From: CBDCCV01 sp965215025
GTDB taxonomy: Bacteria > Bacteroidota > Rhodothermia > Rhodothermales > Salinibacteraceae
DNA length: 64,000 nucleotides
Direction: 5' to 3'
Assembly (NCBI GenBank): GCA_965215025.1
Contig: CBDCCV010000001.1
Span: 558,001 to 622,000, forward strand
Shown piece after piece: positions 53,097-61,791 of the stretch (positions are counted from its first letter, which is position 1; each line of letters opens with the position of its first letter). The notes beneath the pieces were generated by a model. It was not told the DNA's origin, did not search any database, and saw only the letters and a program-made list of their open reading frames with translations. A program made the translations under genes and the position numbers.

Positions 53097-55976
53097 ATGG
53101 CGCCCTCCACCGAGACGCTTTCTGCCCAGTCGCCCGTCATCGCCAACGCGCACCCGGACGCGAAGCAGTCCGCGCGCGAGAACATCGTCCTGCGCGGCGT
53201 GCGGCAGCACAACCTCAAGAACATCAGCCTGGACCTGCCGCGCGGCACGCTCATCGTCTTTAGCGGGCCGAGCGGGTCGGGGAAGTCGAGCCTCGCCTTT
53301 GACACCATCTACGCCGAGGGGCAGCGCCGCTACGTGGAGAGCCTCTCGAGCTACGCGCGGCAGTTCTTGGAGCGGATGGACAAGCCCGACGCCGACCTGA
53401 TTACGGGCCTCGCGCCGGCCATCGCCATCGAGCAGAAGACGTCGGGGAAGAACCCGCGCTCGACCGTCGCCACGCAGACGGAGATCTACGACCACCTGCG
53501 CCTCCTCTTCGCGCGCGTGGGGAAGACGATCTCGCCCGTGAGCGGGAAGGAGGTCACTAAAGACACGCCGCGCTCCGTCGCCCTCGATCTCGAAAGCGAG
53601 CTTGCCGACGGCACACGCTTCTACCTCACCTTCCCGGTGCCTGAGCACGCCGACCTCTCGCTCACGGACGAACTCACGTCGCTCCTCGCGCGCGGCTTCG
53701 CCCGCCTCGTCGTCCTCCCCACCGAGAAGCAGGCGGCGAGCGGCGACCGCCCCGACCTCGTGGACCTCAACGAGAAGCCGCCCAAAAAGGCCATCTACTA
53801 CGGGCGCGACCGGCTCCTCGTCTTGGTGGACCGGCTCAAGCTCAAAACAGGCGACGAGGCCACGCGCTCGCGCACGGCCGACTCGGTCGAGCAGGCCTTC
53901 CGCGAGGGGCAGGGGCGCTGCGCCGTCGTGACGCGCGAGGGGCGGCGGCTGGACTTCAGCGCGTTTTTCGAGCGCGACGGCATCCGCTTCGAGGAGCCGA
54001 GGCCGCTGCTCTTCTCCTTCAACTCGCCCCTGGGCGCGTGCCCGACGTGCGAGGGCTTCGGGCGCGTGCCCGGCATCGACCCGGACCTCGTCGTGCCAAA
54101 TCAGGGCCTCTCGATCCGCCAGGGCGCCCTGGCGCCGTTCCGCACGGATAAGTGGTCAAAGCACTTCACCGACCTCATCCGCCTAAGCTCGCAGAAAGGC
54201 TACAACATCGACGCGCCGTACCGCGAGCTGGACGACGATTTCAAGCGCGCCATCTGGGAGGGCGAGGGCGACTACATCGGCGTCGAGGGCTTTTTCGACT
54301 ACCTCTCCTCCAAGGCGTACAAGATGCACTACCGCATCTACCGCGCGCGCTTCCGCGGGTACTCGCCCTGCCCGGACTGCCACGGCTACCGTCTGCGGCC
54401 GGAGGCGCTCTACGTCAAGGTGGGCGGCAAAAATATCGGCGAGGTCGTGGCGATGACGACGCGCGCCGCCCGCGACTTTTTCGACGACCTGACGCTCACC
54501 GAGCACGAGGAAAAAATCGCCGGGCGCGTGATGGAGGAGCTGCGCAAGCGCGCGAAGTATCTGGTAGATGTCGGGCTGGACTACCTCACGCTCGACCGCC
54601 TGGCGCAGACGCTCTCCGGCGGCGAGTCGCAGCGGATCAACCTCTCGACCTCGCTCGGCTCCTCGCTCGTCGGCTCGCTCTACGTCCTCGACGAGCCGAC
54701 CATCGGCCTGCACCCGCGCGACAACGACCGTTTGATTGCGATTCTCGAACGCTTGCGCGACATCGGCAACACGGTGCTCGTGGTCGAGCACGACCCGGAG
54801 ATGATCCGCCGCGCCGACCAGGTGGTGGACTTAGGCCCCGGCTCCGGACGCTTCGGCGGCGAGGTGACGTTCCAGGGCACGCCCTCGGCCATGCTCGACG
54901 ATGAGAATTCGCTCACGGGCGCGTACCTCTCCGGCCGCAAAGAGATCGCGCCGCCGGCCGAGCGGAGAGCTGTGCGCGAGGGGCGCGAGGTCGTCGTCCG
55001 GGGCGCCAGGCAGCACAACCTCAAAAGCATCGATGTGGCCTTCCCGCTCGGGATGATCGTGTGCGTGACGGGCGTCTCGGGCACGGGGAAGTCCACGCTG
55101 GTGGAGGGGACGCTCTACGAGGGCCTCACGCGGCTCATGGGCGGCTCGGGCGATGGGAAGGTAGGCAAGCACGACAGCATCGAGGGCACCGACCAGATCG
55201 GCGCCGTGGAGATGATCGACCAGCAGCCCATCGGCCGCTCGCCGCGCTCGAACCCGGCCACGTACACGGGCGCGTTCGACGGCATCCGCAAGCTCTTGGC
55301 TGGGACGCGGCAGGGGCAGATCCGCGGCCTCAAGCCGGGCTACTTCTCCTTCAACACGCCGGGCGGGCGCTGCGAGGCGTGCAAGGGCGAGGGCGTCGTG
55401 CAAGTCGAGATGCAGTTCTTGGCCGACCTCTACCTCGAGTGCGAGGCGTGCAAGGGCCGGCGCTACAAGCAGGACGTCCTGGAGATCACCCACCGCGGCA
55501 AGAACGTGGACGACTTCCTGAACATGACGATAGACGAGGCGGCCGAGTTTTTTGCCGATGAGGCCACCATCGTCAACCGGCTCACGGCCTTGCAGAAGAT
55601 CGGCCTGGGCTACCTCACGCTCGGGCAGCCCTCGACCACGCTCTCCGGCGGCGAGGCGCAGCGCGTCAAGCTGGCCGATCACCTCGGCGGGCGCGCCGAG
55701 GAGGGCACGCTCTACCTCTTCGACGAGCCGACGACGGGCCTCCACTTTGGCGACATCGAGAAGCTCCTCTCGGCCTTCGACCAGCTTGTGGATGGGGGCC
55801 ACTCCGTCGTCGTGATCGAGCACAACCTCGACGTGATCCGCTACGCCGACTACGTGATCGACCTCGGCCCGGAGGGCGGAGAGCGCGGCGGCGAGGTCGT
55901 CTGCGCCGGCCCGCCCGAAGAGATCGCCGCGCACCCGACGAGCCACACGGGGCGGTTCCTGCGCGAGGTGCTTTAA
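53097..55976 (+). CDS. uvrA: Excinuclease ABC subunit A (UvrA)
   Basis: 959 residues. Two ABC cassettes are present: Walker A GPSGSGKSS near the start and GVSGTGKST in the second half, with signatures LSGGESQRI and LSGGEAQRV and Walker B LDEPTIGL and FDEPTTGL. The second zinc finger (CEACKGEG...CEACKGRR) is complete; the first lacks its first Cys pair, reading FSAFFERDGI before ACPTCEGFG, a form seen in other Bacteroidota as far as I recall. UvrA loads UvrB on damaged DNA in nucleotide excision repair. Confidence 0.97.
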   Translation: MAPSTETLSAQSPVIANAHPDAKQSARENIVLRGVRQHNLKNISLDLPRGTLIVFSGPSGSGKSSLAFDTIYAEGQRRYVESLSSYARQFLERMDKPDADLITGLAPAIAIEQKTSGKNPRSTVATQTEIYDHLRLLFARVGKTISPVSGKEVTKDTPRSVALDLESELADGTRFYLTFPVPEHADLSLTDELTSLLARGFARLVVLPTEKQAASGDRPDLVDLNEKPPKKAIYYGRDRLLVLVDRLKLKTGDEATRSRTADSVEQAFREGQGRCAVVTREGRRLDFSAFFERDGIRFEEPRPLLFSFNSPLGACPTCEGFGRVPGIDPDLVVPNQGLSIRQGALAPFRTDKWSKHFTDLIRLSSQKGYNIDAPYRELDDDFKRAIWEGEGDYIGVEGFFDYLSSKAYKMHYRIYRARFRGYSPCPDCHGYRLRPEALYVKVGGKNIGEVVAMTTRAARDFFDDLTLTEHEEKIAGRVMEELRKRAKYLVDVGLDYLTLDRLAQTLSGGESQRINLSTSLGSSLVGSLYVLDEPTIGLHPRDNDRLIAILERLRDIGNTVLVVEHDPEMIRRADQVVDLGPGSGRFGGEVTFQGTPSAMLDDENSLTGAYLSGRKEIAPPAERRAVREGREVVVRGARQHNLKSIDVAFPLGMIVCVTGVSGTGKSTLVEGTLYEGLTRLMGGSGDGKVGKHDSIEGTDQIGAVEMIDQQPIGRSPRSNPATYTGAFDGIRKLLAGTRQGQIRGLKPGYFSFNTPGGRCEACKGEGVVQVEMQFLADLYLECEACKGRRYKQDVLEITHRGKNVDDFLNMTIDEAAEFFADEATIVNRLTALQKIGLGYLTLGQPSTTLSGGEAQRVKLADHLGGRAEEGTLYLFDEPTTGLHFGDIEKLLSAFDQLVDGGHSVVVIEHNLDVIRYADYVIDLGPEGGERGGEVVCAGPPEEIAAHPTSHTGRFLREVL

Positions 55977-55990
55977 GCGGGGCGGTTGGC

Positions 55991-56018
55991 GCGGGGGCGT
56001 GTGGCGATGCGCCTCTAC
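55991..56018. repeat. GCGGGGGCGTGTGG palindrome behind uvrA
   Basis: GCGGGGGCGTGTGGC pairs imperfectly with GCGATGCGCCTCTAC. It is close to the copy at 22901, which shows that this family is not restricted to the dcw region. Confidence 0.55.
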
Positions 56019-56081
56019 AAACCTGGGCGTGGGGGCGTCGTTAGAGGCGGCGTCTTCTTTAAACGAAAAACGGAGGCTGCG

Positions 56082-56762
56082 ATGGGCACCCCAACCTTCT
56101 CTGCACCGGACGAGCCGGCCGTCGAGGCGCTGCTCCGCTCGCCAAAGCTGGCGCTGCACGTGCGCTCGTTCAGGCGCGTCCTGGCCGAGGAGGAGGCGCG
56201 GCGTGAGCGCTTCTACGAGGAGACCGACGCCGACCAGAAGGCCGAATTCATCAACGGAGACGTCGTCATGTCATCGCCCGCACGTCTGCGTCACAACGTC
56301 GTCAGAGACCGGCTGCACACGCTTCTGAGCACGTACGTCCAAGTCAACGATTTAGGCGTGGTTCTGGGCGAGAAGGCGCTCATCGCCCTCACGCGCAACG
56401 ACTACGAGCCAGACGTGTGCTTCTTCAAGAAAGAGACGGCGACGGGCTTTGCGCCAAATCAGTGGAAGTTTCCGGCGCCGGACTTCGCCTGCGAGGTGCT
56501 CTCCGGCAGCACGGCGGAAAGGGATCGCGGCGTCAAGTTTGAGGACTACGCGGCCCACGGCGTGGCCGAGTACTGGCTGATCGACCCGGACGCCCAGACG
56601 GTGGAGCAGTACGCGCTCGACGGCGGGCGGTACGCGTTGCGCATCAAAGCGGCCTCGGGCGAGATCGAGAGCGGCGCCGTCGAAGGGTTTGCCATCCCTG
56701 TGCGGGCGCTTTTCGACAACACCGCAAGCCTCGACACGCTGCGGCGGATCGTGCAGGAATAG
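56082..56762 (+). CDS. Uma2-family endonuclease-like protein
   Basis: 226 residues from the ATG at 56082; the longer frame translates a repeat. Family motifs: AEFINGDVVMSSPAR, VVLGEKALIAL, NDYEPDVCFFKK, CEVLSGSTAERDRGVKFEDYAAHGVAEYWLIDP. These are the restriction endonuclease-like fold acidic residues (PD...EVLS..K). Many Bacteroidota and cyanobacteria carry numerous copies; function is unknown. A convergent terminator follows at 56791. Confidence 0.85.
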   Translation: MGTPTFSAPDEPAVEALLRSPKLALHVRSFRRVLAEEEARRERFYEETDADQKAEFINGDVVMSSPARLRHNVVRDRLHTLLSTYVQVNDLGVVLGEKALIALTRNDYEPDVCFFKKETATGFAPNQWKFPAPDFACEVLSGSTAERDRGVKFEDYAAHGVAEYWLIDPDAQTVEQYALDGGRYALRIKAASGEIESGAVEGFAIPVRALFDNTASLDTLRRIVQE

Positions 56763-56790
56763 CGGCGTGTTGCCAGGCGTCTCCGGAGCT

Positions 56791-56835
56791 AAAAAAAGCG
56801 GCGATGCCGAGGGGTGGCATCGCCGCTTCTGTTTC
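56791..56835. terminator. Convergent rho-independent terminator
   Basis: A 13-bp perfect stem AAGCGGCGATGCC (56796-56808) / GGCATCGCCGCTT (56816-56828) with a 7-base loop. It has an A-run (56791-56797) on the left, so the minus-strand reading gives a U-tract. It separates the Uma2 and alcohol dehydrogenase genes that face each other. Confidence 0.85.
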
Positions 56836-56874
56836 CGCTACGACCTTCCGCGAGGCTGCGCGCAGGAGGTGCGG

Positions 56875-58044
56875 TCAGGGCTTGAGGACGACCTTGATGC
56901 AGTTGTCCTTCTTGTCGCGGAAGGTCTCGTACATCTCGGGCGCGTCCTCGAGCGAGGCCGTGTGCGTGATGAGGAACGAGGGGTCGATCTCGCCGCCTTC
57001 GATCTTCTGCATCAGCGGCTGCAGGTAGTGCTGCATGTGCGTCTGCCCCATCTTGAACGTGAGCGCCTTGTTCATCGCCGCACCAAAAGGGAGCGTCACC
57101 CCGTTGCCGTAGACGCCGGGGACGGAGACGGTGCCGCCCTTGCGGCAGCACATGATGATCTCCGAGAGGGCGTGCGGCTGGTCCGAGGCCAGGCCGACGG
57201 CTTCCTTAGCGCTGTCGAACGTGGACTGCACCGCACTCGACGACTGCGCCTCCATCCCCACCGCGTCGATGCAGCGGTCCGGCCCGCGCCCTGCGGTCAT
57301 CTCCTGAAGGCGTTCGTAGACGTCAACTTCCTTGAAATGGATCGTCTCGGCGCGGCCGTGCTCGCGCGCCATCTCGAGGCGCTCCGGCACGCAGTCGATG
57401 GCAATGACACGCTCAGGCCCAAACATCCACGCGCTCTGGATGGCGAACTGCCCCACCGGGCCGCAGCCCCACACGGCCACCGTGTCGCCCTCTTCGATCT
57501 CGGCGTTCTCGGCGCCCTGGTAGCCGGTGGGGAAGATGTCGGAGAGGAAGAGCACCTGCTCATCGGTAAGCCCCTCGGGCACCTTGATGGGGCCGACGTC
57601 GGCAAAGGGCACGCGCAGGTACTCGGCCTGGCCACCGGCGAAGCCGCCGAGCATGTGCGAGTAGCCGAAGAGGCCGGCCGGCGAGTGGCCCATCATCTCC
57701 TGGGCCTTCTCGGCGTTCGGGTTCGAGGTGTCGCAGAGCGAGTAGAGGTCGTGCTCGCAGAACCAACACGCGCCGCAGCAGATGGTAAAAGGCACCACCA
57801 CGCGGTCGCCCTTCTGCAAGTTGCTCACCTCCGAGCCGGTCTCGACGACGACGCCCATCGGCTCGTGGCCGATGACGTCGCCTTCTTCCATCATCGGGAT
57901 GAAGCCGTCGTAGATGTGGAGGTCCGAGCCGCAGATGGCCGTCGTAGTGATCTCGATGATGGCGTCGCGCGGGTCCTCGATCTTGGGGTCGGGCACGGTA
58001 TCGACGCGCATGTCTTCTTTGCCGTGCCAGGTAACTGCTCTCAT
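56875..58044 (-). CDS. Zinc-dependent alcohol dehydrogenase, formaldehyde-dehydrogenase type
   Basis: 389 residues. The catalytic zinc is held by Cys38 (ICGSDLH), His60 and Glu61 (GHEPMG); the structural zinc site is the Cys group at 89-104 (CCGACWFCEHDLYSLC). The NAD-binding loop GCGPVGQ is at about 208-214. The long form (389 residues with the PTGYQGAENAEIEEGD insert) resembles glutathione-independent formaldehyde dehydrogenase. A broken relative lies at 61507. Physiological substrate uncertain. Confidence 0.92.
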   Translation of the reverse strand: MRAVTWHGKEDMRVDTVPDPKIEDPRDAIIEITTTAICGSDLHIYDGFIPMMEEGDVIGHEPMGVVVETGSEVSNLQKGDRVVVPFTICCGACWFCEHDLYSLCDTSNPNAEKAQEMMGHSPAGLFGYSHMLGGFAGGQAEYLRVPFADVGPIKVPEGLTDEQVLFLSDIFPTGYQGAENAEIEEGDTVAVWGCGPVGQFAIQSAWMFGPERVIAIDCVPERLEMAREHGRAETIHFKEVDVYERLQEMTAGRGPDRCIDAVGMEAQSSSAVQSTFDSAKEAVGLASDQPHALSEIIMCCRKGGTVSVPGVYGNGVTLPFGAAMNKALTFKMGQTHMQHYLQPLMQKIEGGEIDPSFLITHTASLEDAPEMYETFRDKKDNCIKVVLKP

Positions 58045-58105
58045 GGGGATCTCCTTTGTTGAGTGAGCGGGAGTGAGGGGAAAACGGGCCGGCAGCGGGA
58101 GCCTC

Positions 58106-58444
58106 CTACTGCTTCGAGGCCACCCAGGCGCTGAGGCCCAGGAGCGCGAGGGCCGGCAGCGCGTGCGTCGGCGGGTCTTTTGCGCGGACGAGGTGCGTCC
58201 AGAGCGCGCCAGCCATGACGCCGCTTAAGACAGCACCGCTCGGCTTAGCCCATCGCGGCGTGCGGAGGCCGGCGAGCATCCCCGCCGCGCCGGCGGTCTC
58301 GGCGAGGCCCACCGCCACGCGCAACCACTGCGGGTAGCCGAAGCGCTCGAACTCGCCCTTCATGCCGCCGGCCAGCTTCATCCCGCCCGCCCCGAAGAAC
58401 GCGGCCCCGAGCAGGCCCTGCGCGATGCCTTTCGATCTGTCCAT
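58106..58444 (-). CDS. DoxX-family membrane protein
   Basis: 112 residues from the ATG at 58444. Four hydrophobic segments (about 8-25, 43-62, 67-86 and 95-110) and the FFGAGGMKLAGG, FGYPQWLRVAVGLAE block are DoxX features. Such small quinone-linked or structural membrane proteins are common beside oxidoreductases; here it lies 20 bases from the PQQ-PEBP fusion gene on the same strand. Confidence 0.85.
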   Translation of the reverse strand: MDRSKGIAQGLLGAAFFGAGGMKLAGGMKGEFERFGYPQWLRVAVGLAETAGAAGMLAGLRTPRWAKPSGAVLSGVMAGALWTHLVRAKDPPTHALPALALLGLSAWVASKQ

Positions 58445-58464
58445 AGCGTGCCTCTTCTGGTAAG

Positions 58465-60333
58465 CTACCGTTGGTACGTGCCGGTGACCTCGCCGCTGGC
58501 AAGGACGTGGCCTCGGATGGCGTCGAGGAACGCGGCCCGGCTGGCGCCGTGCGGCAAGTCGGGCATGGCGTCGAGCGCGAAGACCTGGATGTGGTAGCCG
58601 TGCGCCGGGTCGCCCTTGGGCGGGCGCGGGCCGAAGTAGCCCACCGAGCCGCGGTCGTTCGTGCCCTGGAGCGCGCCCTCGGGCTTCGGGACCCACGGGC
58701 CGCCGGGGACGGCCTCGTCGAGCCGCGTCACATCGGCCGGGATGTTGTACATCATCCAGTGCACGAAGGGCGGCTTTTCGGAAACGTCCGGGTCCTCCAT
58801 GACAATCGCGTAGCTCTGCGTGCCGGCCGGCCCTTCGCTCCACTCGAGCGCGGGCGAGATGTTCTCGCCCTCGGCGGCGAACGTCTCGGGGATAGCGGCT
58901 CCGTTCTCGAACGCCGGAGTCGTGACTTGCAACGAAGCGGCCTCCGTGGTGTCGCCTTCTGCCCTGACGATCTCGGCGGCGAGCTGCTCCGGCGTCGAAG
59001 CCGGCGGCTCGGCGTCGGGTGTGTCCAGGACGCGCGCGTCGGCAGCAGCCTCGTTCGTGGGCGCGTCGGGGCCGCCGCTCGCGCTTGAGGTGTCGGCGCT
59101 TGAGGTGTCCGCGTCCGCGCCGCCGGTGTAGGCGATGCGGTAGATGACGCCGTTTTTGTCATCGGAAACGAGGAGCGCGCCGTCGGGCGCCTGGGCGAGG
59201 CCGGCCAGGCGCCCGAGGTGGCCCCATCCGCCGCCTTCTTCTACGAGGAAGCCTTTGACGAACGGCTCGAAGCCGGCGGGCCGCCCCTCCTCAAAGCGGA
59301 TGCGGACGACCTCGTAGCCCGAAGGCGGCCTCCGATTCCACGAGCCGCGCATGGCGATAAAGGCGTCGCCGCGGTAGCCTTCCGGGAACGCCTCGCCGGT
59401 GTAGAAGGCCATCTGCATGGGCGCGGCGTGCGGCGTGTAGAGGCCGACCGGCTCCGTGCTTTCTTCGGCCCACTCTTCGAGCGTGATCTCGCCGGGCGGC
59501 TGGTCGGCCGGGTTGAACTTCCCGTCGGCATAGACGAAGGGCCAGCCGTACTTCGCGCCCTGGACGATGCGGTTCAGCTCCTCGTGCTGCTCGTTGTCGC
59601 CGAGCCAGTCGATGCCGTGGTCCATCCCGTAGAGGTCGCCCGTTTCCGGCACGAACCCGTAGCCGATGGTGTTGCGCAGGCCCGAGGCGTAGATCGTGCG
59701 GCTCTGGCCGTCCGGCGCCACGCGCAGCATGGTGGCGTTCTCGGGGTCCGTCTCGCCGCAGGCGTTGCACGTGGACCCGACGGTGACGTAGAGCATCCCA
59801 TCTGGCCCGACGACGACCATCCGGTTCGGGTGCTGCCCGCCGGCGGGAAGGTCGTCCACGATCCGCTCCAGGGGCGCGAGCGCGCCGTCGGGCTGGATCT
59901 CGGTCCGGTAGATGTCCTCGACGGTAACGAGGTACATCGTCCGCCCATCGATGGCGATGCCGTGCATTCCTGGCCGGCTCGCTACGACCTCCTCTTCGTC
60001 GGCGCGGCCGTCGCCGTCCGTATCGCTGAGGCGCACGACGTCGCCCACGGAGCGGCGCGTGACGTAGACCGTGCCGCCTGAGGCCACGGCCATCATGCGC
60101 GGGTTGATGAGGCCCTCGGCGAAGACACCGATCTCGAAGCCTTCAGGCATTTGGAGACCCGCGAGCCGCTCCGGCGTCGGGTCGAGCGGCTCGGGTTCGA
60201 CGACGTGCGCGACGACCTCGACGTTGGCCGACTGCGGGTTCTGCAGCCTCTCGGAGACGGGCTGCGCGAAAGCGGCCCCGGCCACCAGCGCAAAGCCGAA
60301 GAGCAGGAGAAGCGCGTTTTTCTGTGCGTTCAT
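58465..60333 (-). CDS. PQQ-type sorbosone dehydrogenase-like propeller fused to a YbhB/PEBP domain
   Basis: 622 residues from the ATG at 60333 (a TTG at 60345 adds four residues), with a signal peptide (residues 1-23, ending AFAQ). Residues 60-405 are a sugar dehydrogenase propeller of the sorbosone type (PEGFEIGVFAEGLINPRMMAV, QHPNRMVVVGPDGMLYVTVGSTCNAC, TIGYGFVPETGDLYGMDHG). A Ser/Thr/Ala linker follows, then residues 470-622 form a PEBP domain (FAAEGENISPALEW, SYAIVMEDPDV, PFVHWMMYNIP, GYFGPRPPKGDPAHGYHIQVFALD). Fusion of the two is unusual. No haem CxxCH is present. Confidence 0.85.
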   Translation of the reverse strand: MNAQKNALLLLFGFALVAGAAFAQPVSERLQNPQSANVEVVAHVVEPEPLDPTPERLAGLQMPEGFEIGVFAEGLINPRMMAVASGGTVYVTRRSVGDVVRLSDTDGDGRADEEEVVASRPGMHGIAIDGRTMYLVTVEDIYRTEIQPDGALAPLERIVDDLPAGGQHPNRMVVVGPDGMLYVTVGSTCNACGETDPENATMLRVAPDGQSRTIYASGLRNTIGYGFVPETGDLYGMDHGIDWLGDNEQHEELNRIVQGAKYGWPFVYADGKFNPADQPPGEITLEEWAEESTEPVGLYTPHAAPMQMAFYTGEAFPEGYRGDAFIAMRGSWNRRPPSGYEVVRIRFEEGRPAGFEPFVKGFLVEEGGGWGHLGRLAGLAQAPDGALLVSDDKNGVIYRIAYTGGADADTSSADTSSASGGPDAPTNEAAADARVLDTPDAEPPASTPEQLAAEIVRAEGDTTEAASLQVTTPAFENGAAIPETFAAEGENISPALEWSEGPAGTQSYAIVMEDPDVSEKPPFVHWMMYNIPADVTRLDEAVPGGPWVPKPEGALQGTNDRGSVGYFGPRPPKGDPAHGYHIQVFALDAMPDLPHGASRAAFLDAIRGHVLASGEVTGTYQR

Positions 60334-60434
60334 GAGGGCGTGCAAAGAGAGCGAACGGGTAACCGAAGAAGACCGAAAGAGAACGCGCCCGAGGGATTCA
60401 GACGGCGCTGGGCCTTCAAGGCCGCGCCGTCAGG

Positions 60435-61403
60435 CTACGACTCGTCGCCGTCGTCGTCGCCATTGCCGCCGTCGAAGTCGATGCCGTCAGCCCAGCCGCG
60501 GATGGCGTCGTTGGCCGCGCCGCCTCTTTCAAAGACGGCCGCGTGCGAGGCGTTGTCGATGATGGCGATCTCGGCGTTCTCGCCGATGGCGTCCACCATG
60601 CCCTGCGAGATCTCGTACGGGTAGATCGTGTCCTGGAGGCCGACCAAGACGAGCGTGGGCACCTCTACGTCGTCGAGGACGGGGCGCAGGTCGGGCCGGT
60701 TGGCAAGCGCCCCGAGGCCGGACAGGGCGGCCTGGAAGGACGCCTCGTTCATGATGCTGATGAGGCTGTCGGCCAGGGCCGGCTCGTTCATGCGCGCCTC
60801 GCCGGTGAGCATCTCGTCAATGATGAGCGGCGGGAGGGCGCTGACTTCGTTCTCCTGCTGGAGGATTTCGGCAAGCCCTGTCCACGTCCCGGCCTCTGCC
60901 GGGTTGGCCGGCGCGGCGATGGTGTCGATCAGGAGCAGCCCCGCGAAGCGGTCCGGCGCCTGGCTGAACATCTGTAAGACGATGGGGCCGCCCATGGACA
61001 TCCCGCCGATGGCCGCCTCTTCGATGCCCAGCTCGTCCATCGCCGCAAGCACGTCGTTGGCGTAGGTCTCGATGGTGGCCGAGGTGCCCTCCGGCGCCGT
61101 GCTCTGGCCGTAGCCGCGCAGGTCGAAGGTGATGACGCGGTAGTCGTTGGAGAGGCCGGCGCGCTGCTCCTGGAAAAGCTGCCCGCTGAGCGGGTAGCCG
61201 TGGATCAAGACGAGCGGCGGGTCGCCTTCGTCGCCGTCGATGCGGTAGTAGATGTTGGCGCCGTTGACTTCGACGAAGCCCTCTTCCATCTCGGGCGGGT
61301 CCTGCGCGAGGATGTCGTCGGAGTCGCAGCCGGTGAGGGCGCCGCCGGCAAAGGCGAGCAGGACGATGACGGCGAGCGTGCGGAGTGCTTTGGAAGTGCG
61401 CAT
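60435..61403 (-). CDS. Lipoprotein alpha/beta hydrolase
   Basis: 322 residues from the ATG at 61403. The lipobox LTGC (Cys25) gives a lipid-anchored protein. Alpha/beta-hydrolase features: LVLIHGYPLSGQLF (oxyanion hole), FDLRGYGQSTAPEG, the nucleophile elbow GGMSMGG, LVLVGLQDTIYPY (acid Asp) and ASHAAVFE (His). Closest in style to the haloperoxidase/esterase group. It ends in an Asp/Gly-rich tail. Outside the inner membrane; substrate unknown. Confidence 0.85.
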   Translation of the reverse strand: MRTSKALRTLAVIVLLAFAGGALTGCDSDDILAQDPPEMEEGFVEVNGANIYYRIDGDEGDPPLVLIHGYPLSGQLFQEQRAGLSNDYRVITFDLRGYGQSTAPEGTSATIETYANDVLAAMDELGIEEAAIGGMSMGGPIVLQMFSQAPDRFAGLLLIDTIAAPANPAEAGTWTGLAEILQQENEVSALPPLIIDEMLTGEARMNEPALADSLISIMNEASFQAALSGLGALANRPDLRPVLDDVEVPTLVLVGLQDTIYPYEISQGMVDAIGENAEIAIIDNASHAAVFERGGAANDAIRGWADGIDFDGGNGDDDGDES

Positions 61404-61506
61404 AATTTCTTTTACTGCGTGTTGCGTGAGCGGGAATGAGATGCGTGTGCGCAATAGCGTCGCGCCAGATCGGCCCACTGCCGATCAGCGCGAGGAGGTG
61501 TGCGGA

Positions 61507-61791
61507 TTAGGTTTGCGGGTCGAGTTCGACCTTGATCCAGCCGGCCTTGCGCTGGTCGAACGCCTCGAGGGCCTCGAAGGCCTCCAGGCCGACGGCGAGG
61601 GGTTTCTCTCACGTGAGCACCTGCGTAGGGTCCACGCGGCCGGTGCGGACCATCTCTACCAGGCGCGCGAGGTAGCGCCGATGGTTGCAGTTGCCCATCC
61701 GCACGGGTCAGGTTCTCGTTCATGGCCTGGCCGAGCGGGAAGCGCTGCATCGCCTCCGGATAGACGCCGATGATGGAGAGCGTGGCGCGGC
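61507..61791 (-). pseudogene. C-terminal remnant of a zinc alcohol dehydrogenase
   Basis: The minus-strand frame reads VGRATLSIIGVYPEAMQRFP and LGQAMNENLT, then after a one-base shift VRMGNCNHRRYLARLVEM and VRTGRVDPTQVLT, an in-frame TGA, then EKPLAVGLEAFEALEAFDQ and RKAGWIKVELDPQT with a TAA at 61507. This follows the last third of the intact enzyme at 56875 (SVPGVYGNGVTLPFGAAMNK ... FRDKKDNCIKVVLKP). It begins at the pfpI stop codon, so the first two thirds are missing. Frameshift plus internal stop mark it as dead. Confidence 0.8.

Noticed and set aside
59755..59775. Possible haem-binding motif in the PQQ-PEBP fusion (CNAC)
   Set aside because: A haem c site needs CxxCH; the residue after the second Cys is Gly.
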